Of a stretch of 64,000 bases of DNA, positions 37,801 to 45,819 are shown piece by piece. Location of the stretch: contig JADJHN010000002.1 in NCBI GenBank assembly GCA_016707485.1, positions 1,178,001 through 1,242,000 on the forward strand. The letters run 5' to 3'. The position numbers were made by a program, and so were the translations under genes. Position 1 is the first letter of the stretch, and each line of letters opens with the position of its first letter. The notes under the pieces were generated by a model. The model did no database searches. It saw only the letters and a list, made by a program, of their open reading frames with translations, and was not told the DNA's origin. Origin of the DNA: Lysobacterales bacterium (GTDB lineage: Bacteria; Pseudomonadota; Gammaproteobacteria; Xanthomonadales; Rhodanobacteraceae).

Positions 37801-38441
37801 CCGGCAATGCCTTGTCCGACACGGCGACCCTGCCAGTGGGCGGCAAGACATCGTATCTCTACTCGGCAACGGTGCAAGCGTTCGACGCCAGCGAGCAAAT
37901 CGTGAACACGGCCTCGGCAAGCGTCACCAATGCCAGCGATCCGGTTCCCGGCAACAATTCGGCCACCGACACCAACGTCCTCGTTTTCTTCCGCGACGGC
38001 TTCGACCCAGGCAGCGCAGGCATCGTGCAACTGGTCGGCTCCGGTTCCGACTACGTAGCAGCGCGGTTGGGCGTCGACGCCAACCTGCTCGACGTGCTGG
38101 GCATGGTGCCGGTCGACGTGGCCACGGGACAGAGCGCGGACGGCAGGGGCTTGTTCTCGTTGCAGCTTGCGCGTTTCGGCGACGATTATTTCCTGCGCGC
38201 CCTCACCCGTAATGATCTGGACCAGGCCGAGCGATCGCGCTGGCAAAGGCTCGACCTGAGCGAGCGGCTGCTGGATTTCGCATGGCAGTCGGCATCGGCG
38301 CAGGCGAACGACGGCTTCATCGACATCGCCGGCCTTGATGCGGGGCTGCTGGTCAGTGGCAGCAGCGAACAGGGGCGCCTGACGCAACTGTTCATTCGCG
38401 TGGACAACAACACGCCCTGGTTGTTGCTGGTTGTTCCCTGA
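34809..38441 (+). pseudogene. Secreted DUF11-repeat protein interrupted by one in-frame TAG
   Basis: 1211 codons in one frame, broken only by TAG at 35088-35090. Part one (93 residues) has a ribosome binding site, the signal peptide MIRHCRGIASIAAFLLILMV onward, and a Pro-rich spacer. Part two, in the same frame, continues with LAFDGPTLADTGAFPPDSMG and a propeller-like domain (QIRYDRVTGRWI, RRWGDYSF) to about base 36500. It has two nearly identical DUF11 repeats and one diverged copy, the motif VFFRDGFDPG, and a C-terminal domain ending LLLVVP. The family phrase normally runs across the stop position. The 1087-residue product from the ATG at 35178 would lack a signal peptide. Most likely a recent nonsense mutation or base-call error (CAG or TCG to TAG); readthrough is possible but unsupported. 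Confidence 0.8.
36844..37600 (+). repeat. Tandem 384-bp duplication encoding DUF11 repeats
   Basis: Two copies, 36844-37216 and 37228-37600, offset by exactly 384 bases (128 codons). By eye only about three silent differences (GGC/GGA, GCA/GCG, GAT/GAC). The third DUF11 unit (from about 37600) is much more diverged. This implies recent duplication or gene conversion within the protein. Confidence 0.92.
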
Positions 38442-38450
38442 GCATTGCTG

Positions 38451-38475
38451 AAAGGCCCGGAGATTCCGGGCCTTT
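38451..38475. terminator. Shared hairpin terminator between convergent genes
   Basis: aaaggcccgg, loop agatt, ccgggccttt, ten bases after the secreted-protein stop and 27 bases beyond the methyltransferase stop on the other strand. A/T-ended arms suit termination in both directions. Confidence 0.75.
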
Positions 38476-38502
38476 CACTTTGCGCGGGCCGCATGCTGCA
38501 GA

Positions 38503-39165
38503 TCAACCCCCGGGTTCGTGGCGGGCGCAGATCAACCAGTTTTCAAACGGCAGGCGGCCACGCAGCGGGGTGAAGCTTGCCGTGAGGCCATGCCGGGCAA
38601 AGCGTTGTTCGAGCTCGTCGCGGCGCGGATATCGTTGCGGTCCGACATTCATCCAGCGCGTCCAGCGCGCAAACCGATCGACTGCGCGTGTGAAGGACAG
38701 GCGCCAGCCTTCGCGGTGCAAACCGCTGCGCATGACCAGAACGGCACCCGGGGTGAGGCAGGCAATCGCGTTTTCGAGCAACACGGCCTGGGCTGGCGGC
38801 GGCAGAAACTGGACGATGTCGAGCAGGGCCACGCTGCCGCGATGAGCGGGAAATCCACCGGCCAGATCGATCGTTTCAAAGCGCGCACCAGGCAGCCGTG
38901 CGCGCGTGGCGGCTGCACGGGCCGAGGCGATCTTTGCCGCATCGATATCGACGCCGCGGTAGTCGCCGGAAAATCCCTGCGCGCGCAAGGTGTGGCCAAG
39001 CAAGCCAATTCCGCAGCCGAGATCCAGCAGGGGCTCTCGGGTCCGCGCCAGCACCGCGCCGACGCCCGCGTACAGCGGGTCGGTGGCAAGCTTGATGCGC
39101 GCATACCAGTAATGGTTGCGCAGCGGCAGATAGTGCTGCGCGATTTCGCGAATGCCGGGTTCCAT
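38503..39165 (-). CDS. Class I SAM-dependent methyltransferase
   Basis: 220 residues. SAM-binding motif I LLDLGCGIGLLG near residue 47, acidic motif II YRGVDIDAAKI, and motif post-III DIVQFLPP. The N-terminus (LPLRNHYWYARIKLATDPLY) is family-specific. Substrate unknown; similar genes in the Lysobacterales sit near lipid or fatty-acid genes. Here it follows aceE with a 69-base gap and may be co-transcribed. Start at MEPGIREI; an upstream in-frame start would add 15 residues. Confidence 0.85.
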   Translation of the reverse strand: MEPGIREIAQHYLPLRNHYWYARIKLATDPLYAGVGAVLARTREPLLDLGCGIGLLGHTLRAQGFSGDYRGVDIDAAKIASARAAATRARLPGARFETIDLAGGFPAHRGSVALLDIVQFLPPPAQAVLLENAIACLTPGAVLVMRSGLHREGWRLSFTRAVDRFARWTRWMNVGPQRYPRRDELEQRFARHGLTASFTPLRGRLPFENWLICARHEPGG

Positions 39166-39234
39166 GTTGGGATTCAAGCGCTGCGTCAGCAGGCACACGC
39201 GGACATCCATCCGCGTGTGCGCCGCTGCGGCAGC

Positions 39235-41952
39235 TCAGACCGTGAGCGGGTTCGGCTTGTCCGGATCAAGCTTCCACTGCTTGATCGCACGTGCCACATC
39301 CTGCGGGTTCATCTTGCCCTCGGCGGCGAGGGCGGCAATGGCAGCGTGCGCGATCCAGTAGCGGTCGATCTCGAAGAAGCCACGCAATGCCTCGCGCGAA
39401 TCGCTGCGGCCGTACCCGTCGGTACCCAGCGAGATGAACTTGCGGCCTTCCGGAATGAACGCGCGGATCTGGTCGGAATAGGCACGCACGTAGTCGGTCG
39501 CGGCGACCACCGGGCCGGCATGGCCTTCAAGGCAAGTGGCGACCCACGATTGGCGCGGCTTCTTCTCCATCGGATGCAGCCGGTTCCAGCGCTCGACATC
39601 GAAGCCCTCGCGGCGCAATTCATTGAAACTCGGGCACGACCAGATCGTGCTGGCCACGCCGAACTCCTGCTCCAGCAATTCCGCTGCGGCCATCACCTCG
39701 CGCAAGATCGTGCCGCTTCCCATCAACTGCACTTGCGGGACGTTCTTGGCTCTGGTTTTTCCCTTCTCCCCATTCCCTGCTCCCGTTTCCCGGAGCAGAT
39801 ACATGCCCTTGATGATGCCGGCCTCGACCCCCTTGGGCATGTCCGGATGCGCGTAGTTTTCGTTCATCAGGGTGATGTAGTAGTAGCAGTCTTCCTGCTC
39901 GGTGAGCATGCGGCGCACGCCGTCCTGCAGGATCACGCCCACTTCGAACGAGAACGTCGGATCGTAGCTGTGGCAGTTCGGAATGGCGCCGGCGAGCAGA
40001 TGCGAATGGCCATCTTCGTGCTGCAGCCCTTCGCCATTCAGCGTGGTGCGCCCGGATGTACCCCCGAGCAGGAAGCCGCGTGCACGCATGTCGCCGGCCG
40101 CCCAGGCCAGATCGCCGATGCGCTGGAACCCGAACATCGAGTAGTAGATGTAGAACGGCAGCATCGGCACGTTGCTGATCGAATAACTGGTTGCTGCGGC
40201 CATCCACGACGAAAACGCACCCGGCTCGCTGATGCCCTGCTGCAGCACCTGGCCGGACTGGTCTTCGTGATAGAACATCAACTGGTCGGCATCCATGGGC
40301 TTGTATTTCTGGCCGAACGGCGCGTAGATGCCGATCTGGCGGAACATTCCTTCCATGCCGAAGGTGCGCGCCTCGTCGGCAACGATCGGCACGATGCGCG
40401 GACCCAGTACCTTGTCGCGCAGGAGCAGGTTCATGCCGCGCACAAAAGCCATCGTCGTGGAGATTTCGCGCTCGCCGGTACCCTTGGTCAATTGGGCAAG
40501 GGTGTCGAGTTCCGGTGTCGGCAGGGACTCGGATTTCATGCGACGCTGCGGCAGGAATCCGCCGAGCGCCTTGCGCCGCTCCAGCATGTATTCCACTTCC
40601 GGTGAATCCTTGCCCGGATGGTAAAACGGCACGCTGGGCAGATCGGCATCCGAGATTGGAATGTTGAAGCGGTCGCGGAAGGCGCGCACGGCGTCATCAT
40701 TCATCTTCTTCTGCTGATGGGTGATGTTCTGCGACTCGCCCGCCGTGCCCATGCCGTAACCCTTGACCGTCTTGGCCAGGATCACGGTCGGCATGCCCTT
40801 GGTGTGGAACGCCTGGTGGTAGGCGGCGTAGACCTTGTGCGGATCGTGGCCACCACGATTCAGGCGCCAGATGTCTTCATCGGAAAGATTGGCAACCAGT
40901 TGGGCGGTTTCCGGGTACTTGCCGAAGAAATGCTCGCGCGTATAGGCGCCGCCAAACGCCTTGCAGTTCTGGTATTCGCCATCCACGGTTTCCATCATCA
41001 GCTTGCGCAGCACGCCCTTGGTATCGCGGGCAAGGAGCGGATCCCAGTAGCCGCCCCAGCACAGCTTGATGGTGTTCCAGCCGGCACCACGGAAGACGCC
41101 TTCGAGTTCCTGGATGATCTTGCCGTTGCCGCGCACCGGGCCATCGAGGCGCTGCAGGTTGCAGTTGACGACGAAGATCAAATTGTCGAGGCCTTCGCGG
41201 CCGGCCAGGGAAATGGCGCCGAGCGTCTCGGGTTCGTCCGATTCGCCATCGCCAATGAAGCACCAGACCTTGCGATCGCTCGGTGCGATCAGGCCGCGAT
41301 GCTCGAGGTACTTCATGAACTGCGCCTGGTAGATCGCCTGCAGCGGCCCAAGGCCCATCGACACCGTCGGCACCTGCCAGTATTCCGGCATCAGCCACGG
41401 GTGCGGATACGATGACAAGCCCTGGCCCTTGCCGCGTACTTCCATGCGGAAGAAATCGAGCTGTTCGGCGCTGATGCGGCCTTCGAGGAACGAGCGCGCA
41501 TACACGCCCGGACTGGAATGGCCCTGATGGAAAATCAGGTCGCCGGGATGGCTGTCGCTGGGCGCGCGCCAGAAGTGATTGAAGCCGACGTCGTACAGGG
41601 TAGCGCTCGAGGCGAAGCTGGCGATGTGCCCGCCGAGATCGCCCGGTTTGCGATTGGCGCGGATGACCATGGCCATTGCATTCCAGCGCACCAGCGAGCG
41701 GATCCGCCATTCCATCGCCGGATCGCCGGGGCTCTTGGCCTCCATGTGCGGCGGAATCGTGTTGATGTATTCGGTGGTCGGACGGAAGGGCAGATGGCCC
41801 CCGGCGCGGCGGGTTTCCTCGACCATGCGTTCGAGCAGGAAGTGCGCGCGCTCGGTTCCATCGTTGTTGATGACCGATTGCAGCGACTCGGACCACTCGC
41901 GCGTTTCAACCGGGTCGAGATCCTGATCGAGAATGTCCTGGAGCTGGTTCAT
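39235..41952 (-). CDS. aceE: Pyruvate dehydrogenase E1 component (homodimeric type)
   Basis: 905 residues. Decarboxylates pyruvate with thiamine diphosphate and passes the acetyl unit to the E2 lipoyl domain. ThDP motif GDGESDEPETLG through NCNLQRLDG (about 230-265), family phrases HPGDLIFHQGHSSPGVYAR, GTDGYGRSDSRE near the C-terminus. E. coli AceE is 887 residues; part of the excess is a short insert at about 720-732 (RETGAGNGEKGKTRAKN) encoded by a dispersed repeat. aceF and lpd are not adjacent. Start at MNQLQDILD, directly before the conserved N-terminal helix. Confidence 0.96.
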   Translation of the reverse strand: MNQLQDILDQDLDPVETREWSESLQSVINNDGTERAHFLLERMVEETRRAGGHLPFRPTTEYINTIPPHMEAKSPGDPAMEWRIRSLVRWNAMAMVIRANRKPGDLGGHIASFASSATLYDVGFNHFWRAPSDSHPGDLIFHQGHSSPGVYARSFLEGRISAEQLDFFRMEVRGKGQGLSSYPHPWLMPEYWQVPTVSMGLGPLQAIYQAQFMKYLEHRGLIAPSDRKVWCFIGDGESDEPETLGAISLAGREGLDNLIFVVNCNLQRLDGPVRGNGKIIQELEGVFRGAGWNTIKLCWGGYWDPLLARDTKGVLRKLMMETVDGEYQNCKAFGGAYTREHFFGKYPETAQLVANLSDEDIWRLNRGGHDPHKVYAAYHQAFHTKGMPTVILAKTVKGYGMGTAGESQNITHQQKKMNDDAVRAFRDRFNIPISDADLPSVPFYHPGKDSPEVEYMLERRKALGGFLPQRRMKSESLPTPELDTLAQLTKGTGEREISTTMAFVRGMNLLLRDKVLGPRIVPIVADEARTFGMEGMFRQIGIYAPFGQKYKPMDADQLMFYHEDQSGQVLQQGISEPGAFSSWMAAATSYSISNVPMLPFYIYYSMFGFQRIGDLAWAAGDMRARGFLLGGTSGRTTLNGEGLQHEDGHSHLLAGAIPNCHSYDPTFSFEVGVILQDGVRRMLTEQEDCYYYITLMNENYAHPDMPKGVEAGIIKGMYLLRETGAGNGEKGKTRAKNVPQVQLMGSGTILREVMAAAELLEQEFGVASTIWSCPSFNELRREGFDVERWNRLHPMEKKPRQSWVATCLEGHAGPVVAATDYVRAYSDQIRAFIPEGRKFISLGTDGYGRSDSREALRGFFEIDRYWIAHAAIAALAAEGKMNPQDVARAIKQWKLDPDKPNPLTV
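39756..39792 (-). repeat. Dispersed GGGAAT-type repeat inside aceE, copy 2
   Basis: On the minus strand a purine-rich run built of GGGAAA, GGGAGCA, GGGAATGGGG and GGGAAAAA units, same family as 10137-10169 and 60573-60620. It stays in the aceE frame, with no stop, and codes for the Gly/Lys-rich insert absent from E. coli AceE. Confidence 0.65.
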
Positions 41953-42035
41953 GGGCTTGCCTCGGCGTGCGCGCAGATGTTCGATGGGTGGAGGGCGCGG
42001 AATTCGCACCCTCGCGGAAGACCTTGCAGTTTAGC

Positions 42036-42084
42036 CGCCCGGCCGGATTCGTGCATGCGCGTGCCGGCGGGGTGCGGCCGGGCG
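42036..42084 (-). terminator. Hairpin between maeB and aceE
   Basis: cgcccggccg and cggccgggcg, perfect 10-base arms with a 29-base loop, starting 12 bases after the maeB stop. No T-run; may only separate the two genes' messages partly. Confidence 0.4.
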
Positions 42085-42095
42085 AGGGCTCGCGC

Positions 42096-44393
42096 TCAGG
42101 CGCTCTGGCTTTCCTGTGCGGCGCGGATTTGTGCCTCGACGGCAGCGATTGCGGTCATGTTGACGACGCGACGCACGGTGGCGGCGGGGGTCAGGATATG
42201 CGCGGGTTTCGACACGCCCATGAGGATCGGGCCAAGGGCAACACCGTCGGTCATCACGCGGGTGATGTTGTAGCCGATGTTGGCGGCGTCGAGGTTGGGG
42301 CAGACGAACAGGTTGGCGCGGCCCTTGAGCAGCGAGTTTGGAAACAGGCGGTCGCGGATTTCCTCGTTGAATGCGGTGTCGGCGTGCATCTCGCCTTCGA
42401 CCTCGAGGCCCGGCGCGCGCGCGCGGATGATTTCCAGGGCGTGGCGCATCTTTGCCGCCGAAGCATCCTCATGGCTGCCGAAATTGGAATGCGAGAGCAA
42501 GGCGACCTTCGGCTCGACGCCGAACAGGCGCAGGCGCAGCGCAGCTTGCAGGGTCGACTCGGCAATCTGTTCGGCGTCCGGATCGAGCTTGACGTGGGTA
42601 TCGAGGAAGAAAAACACGCCATTGTTGTTGATGACGCCGGTCATCGCCGAGGGTGCGTGCACATTCGGATCCAGCGGCAGGATGTCCTGGATGTAGCGCA
42701 GTTTCTTGTGATAGCGGCCGATCAGGCCGGTCAGCAAGGCGTCGGCTTCGCCGCGATAAAGCATCAGCGCGGCAATCACCGTCGAGCGCGAACGCACGAT
42801 CGCCTTGGCTCCGTCCGGCGTCACGCCGCGGCGTTCGAGCAGGCTGTGGTAGAGCATCCAGTACTCCTTGAAACGCGGATCGCTCTCGATGTTGCAGATC
42901 TCGAAGTGCACGCCGGGCTTGATGCGCAGACGCATGCGCTCGATGCGCGACTCGATCACCGCCGGGCGACCAATGAGGATCGGCCAGGCCAGGCGATCGT
43001 CGGCAATATGCTGGATTGCGCGCAGGATCGTCTCTTCCTCGCCCTCGGCATAGACGACGCGCTTCATGTCGCTGCGCGCGCGGTCGAACACGGGTTTCAT
43101 GACCAGGCCGGTGCGGAAGACGAAGGTGTTGAGGCGCTCGCGATAGGCCTCGATGTCCTCGAGCGGACGCTTGGCCACGCCGGATTCCATCGCCGCGACG
43201 GCCACCGCCGAGGACAGCTCGACCAGCAGGCGTGGATCGAACGGTTGCGGGATCAGGTATTCAGGCCCGAACGAGCGCGTCTGCCCGCCGTAGGCGCGCA
43301 CGGCGACGTCCGACATCTCGCGGCGGGCCAGATCGGCGATGGCCTTGACGCAGGCGATCTTCATCGCCTCGTTGATCACGGTCGCACCGACATCGAGGGC
43401 TCCGCGGAAAAGATAGGGGAAACACAGCGCGTTGTTGACCTGGTTGGGATAGTCGGAACGGCCGGTGGCGACAATGGCATCGGGGCGCACTGCCTTTACC
43501 AACTCGGGGAGGATTTCCGGCGTCGGGTTGGCGAGGGCGAAGATGATCGGCTGTTCGACCATGCGCTTGACCATGTCCTGGGTCAGCGCGCCCGGGCCGG
43601 ACAGGCCAACAAACATGTCGGCACCGTCGATGATCTCGTCCAGCGTGCGTGCCTGCGTGTCGCGCGCGTAGCGGCGCTTGTTCTCGTCGAGATCCGTGCG
43701 CCCGCTGTGCACGACACCGGCGCGGTCGGCGACCCAGATGTTTTCCTTCGGCACGCCGAGATGGACGAGCATGTCCATGCAGGCAATGCCGGCGGCACCG
43801 GCACCGGTGTGCACGATCTTGATCTGGTCGGGCTTCTTGCCGATCACCGCGAGCGCGTTCAGGAATGCCGCGCCGACGATGATCGCGGTGCCGTGCTGGT
43901 CGTCGTGGAAGACCGGAATCTTCATGCGCTCGCGCAGGGTTCGTTCGACGATGAAGCATTCCGGCGCCTTGATGTCCTCAAGATTGATGCCGCCGAAACT
44001 GGGTTCGAGGCTGGCGATGATATCGATCAGCTTTTCCGGATCGGACTCGTTGATTTCGATGTCGAAAACATCGATGCCGGCGAACTTCTGGAACAGCATG
44101 CCCTTGCCTTCCATGACCGGCTTGGCCGCCAGCGGACCGATGTTGCCGAGACCGAGCACGGCCGTGCCATTGGTGATGACCGCGACGAGGTTGCCGCGCG
44201 AGGTCATTTCGGCAGCGGTGTTGGGATCGCGGACGATCTCCTCGCAGGCGAAGGCGACGCCGGGCGAATAGGCCAGTGACAACTCGCGCTGGGTGACCAC
44301 GGACTTGGTCGGCACGACCTTGATCTTGCCGGCCGGCGCGCGCCGGTGATAGTCGAGGGCCGCTTGCTTGAGGAGTTCGATATCGCTGGACAT
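42096..44393 (-). CDS. maeB: NADP-dependent malic enzyme with phosphotransacetylase-like domain
   Basis: 765 residues, the expected MaeB length. Malate oxidative decarboxylation to pyruvate with NADP. Residues 1-430 are the malic enzyme: TNGTAVLGLGNIGPLAAKPV, the metal/catalytic ERTLRERMKIPVFHDDQHGT, and the dinucleotide fold HTGAGAAGIACMDML. From about 440 a PTA-like domain follows (VVYAEGEEETILRA, HYKK-like loop), which in E. coli MaeB is regulatory and binds acetyl-CoA. Located upstream of aceE: malate to pyruvate to acetyl-CoA in adjacent genes. Confidence 0.95.
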   Translation of the reverse strand: MSSDIELLKQAALDYHRRAPAGKIKVVPTKSVVTQRELSLAYSPGVAFACEEIVRDPNTAAEMTSRGNLVAVITNGTAVLGLGNIGPLAAKPVMEGKGMLFQKFAGIDVFDIEINESDPEKLIDIIASLEPSFGGINLEDIKAPECFIVERTLRERMKIPVFHDDQHGTAIIVGAAFLNALAVIGKKPDQIKIVHTGAGAAGIACMDMLVHLGVPKENIWVADRAGVVHSGRTDLDENKRRYARDTQARTLDEIIDGADMFVGLSGPGALTQDMVKRMVEQPIIFALANPTPEILPELVKAVRPDAIVATGRSDYPNQVNNALCFPYLFRGALDVGATVINEAMKIACVKAIADLARREMSDVAVRAYGGQTRSFGPEYLIPQPFDPRLLVELSSAVAVAAMESGVAKRPLEDIEAYRERLNTFVFRTGLVMKPVFDRARSDMKRVVYAEGEEETILRAIQHIADDRLAWPILIGRPAVIESRIERMRLRIKPGVHFEICNIESDPRFKEYWMLYHSLLERRGVTPDGAKAIVRSRSTVIAALMLYRGEADALLTGLIGRYHKKLRYIQDILPLDPNVHAPSAMTGVINNNGVFFFLDTHVKLDPDAEQIAESTLQAALRLRLFGVEPKVALLSHSNFGSHEDASAAKMRHALEIIRARAPGLEVEGEMHADTAFNEEIRDRLFPNSLLKGRANLFVCPNLDAANIGYNITRVMTDGVALGPILMGVSKPAHILTPAATVRRVVNMTAIAAVEAQIRAAQESQSA

Positions 44394-44438
44394 GGCGCGG
44401 TTGGTTGCCTCTGGGATGGCGTAATTGCTGGGTTTTTT

Positions 44439-44465
44439 ACTATATCACGCAGGCCTGCATGGCAA
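44439..44465 (-). promoter_or_regulatory. Sigma-70-type promoter candidate of maeB
   Basis: -35 TTGCCA (44465-44460) and extended -10 TGATATAGT (TATAGT 44444-44439), spacer 15 bases. Followed by an A-rich stretch and 46 bases before the ATG. Short spacer is compensated by the TGn extension. Confidence 0.5.
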
Positions 44466-44502
44466 TCTGCGCAGCCTGGCAAGCCTGCGCCGCGGTTGGC
44501 GA

Positions 44503-45765
44503 TTACAGCGAGAGGACCAGGTCCTCGGCCTCGACACGATCGAGGCGGATACGATTGGCGAACAGCGAGAAGGCGAGCATCGCGGCGAGGCCGTTGGCGT
44601 GGCGGATCCAGCGCGGCAGCCAGTTCGGTCCGACGATGTAGCCGGAGTCGAATTGCGCTTCGAGGGCGACGACATCATGCAGGCTCATCTTGCCGGCGAA
44701 GAGGTTCCGGCACAGGTTCAACTTGCGGTGCTTCAGTGCCCAGCGGAAAAAGGTGTGCACGGAAAGCAGTCCGTGCAGATAGACGGTGTCCTTGGTGAAT
44801 GCCGAACCGCCGCCGGGCGGCGAGCCACGGAACACGCGTTGTGCCGAGGAAAAGCTGTCGGCCTCGGTCTGCCCGGTGTCGAGGAAATAGCGGAATACCT
44901 CGATGAAGTCGGCACCATGCAGGGCCATGTCGATGGCGAGGATGCGCAGGCTGATGCGCTTGATGCGCTCGATGTCGAGGGACCCGGTCATCAGTTCGGC
45001 AAACACGGCCAGGCCTTCCTGGGTGGCCGTGATGCGCGGCGAACTCAAGGCCAATGAGGCCAGCCGCGGCTGGCGTCGACCGTTCAACGCGGTCAGCGTG
45101 TGCACATAGGCTTCGTGTTCGAGCAACTGGTTGCGATCGTATTCGCTGAAACAGGTTGCAGAGCGGAGGCGGATGCGGGTAGCACCGGCTGCGGCCTTGG
45201 CGATCAACTGGTCATCGACTTCAACGCGTACCGTGCCGTCGCCGAAGAAGGCGTCGAGCTGCTGCTGCAGATCCTCGCGCAGGACGTCGGCGGGGATGCA
45301 GTAGTCCGCTTCGCTGCTGAGCACTTCGCTGTCGAGTTCGTTGGCGAGGCTGATGAAATGCCTGGCCGCATCGAGATTGCTGAGTTCGCTGCCCGGCACG
45401 CGCGAACCCGGGCGACCAAACAGCCGGATCGAATGCGTGGTCAATTCCGGCGTGCCGAGTGCATCGAGCAGTTCGGTGGCGACCCGCCAGGATTCCGCGC
45501 TGCGGCGGATGTAGTCGCCAACAGGATGCTGCGCATCGGCGGCATCGTGGATGGCCATGATCGTGCCGCGCACATTGGCCAGGTCGGGCCGCACGTAATC
45601 GACTACCGGCATGCTGACGATGCCCTTGCGCCAGCGTTCGAGGAAAGCGGTCTGTACCGAGGCCGGCCAGCTCACCGAGCCAAGCAGGCGGATGCCCTTG
45701 ACCGCGGCGACAAGTTGCCGATCCAGCTCGGCGTGACGTTCGAGATGACGGGATTCGCGGCTCAC
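44503..45765 (-). CDS. DUF1704 / QEGLA-motif protein (putative metallopeptidase)
   Basis: 420 residues from the GTG of VSRESRHLE; a TTG four codons upstream is an alternative. It carries TQEGLAVFAE (the QEGLA motif of the so-called flavohemoglobin expression-modulating family) and, about 40 residues earlier, HEAYVH, an HExxxH zinc-site pattern. DUF1704 includes the animal MATCAP tubulin tyrosine carboxypeptidases, whose active site has HExxxH with a downstream Glu. The bacterial substrate is unknown to me. Just upstream of maeB's promoter and 55 bases or less from rsgA on the same strand. Confidence 0.8.
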   Translation of the reverse strand: MSRESRHLERHAELDRQLVAAVKGIRLLGSVSWPASVQTAFLERWRKGIVSMPVVDYVRPDLANVRGTIMAIHDAADAQHPVGDYIRRSAESWRVATELLDALGTPELTTHSIRLFGRPGSRVPGSELSNLDAARHFISLANELDSEVLSSEADYCIPADVLREDLQQQLDAFFGDGTVRVEVDDQLIAKAAAGATRIRLRSATCFSEYDRNQLLEHEAYVHTLTALNGRRQPRLASLALSSPRITATQEGLAVFAELMTGSLDIERIKRISLRILAIDMALHGADFIEVFRYFLDTGQTEADSFSSAQRVFRGSPPGGGSAFTKDTVYLHGLLSVHTFFRWALKHRKLNLCRNLFAGKMSLHDVVALEAQFDSGYIVGPNWLPRWIRHANGLAAMLAFSLFANRIRLDRVEAEDLVLSL

Positions 45766-45819
45766 GGCTGCCCGCAATATAGCGCAGCCGCGAGAAGCGG
45801 CGTGCGCCTGCCATGCAGC

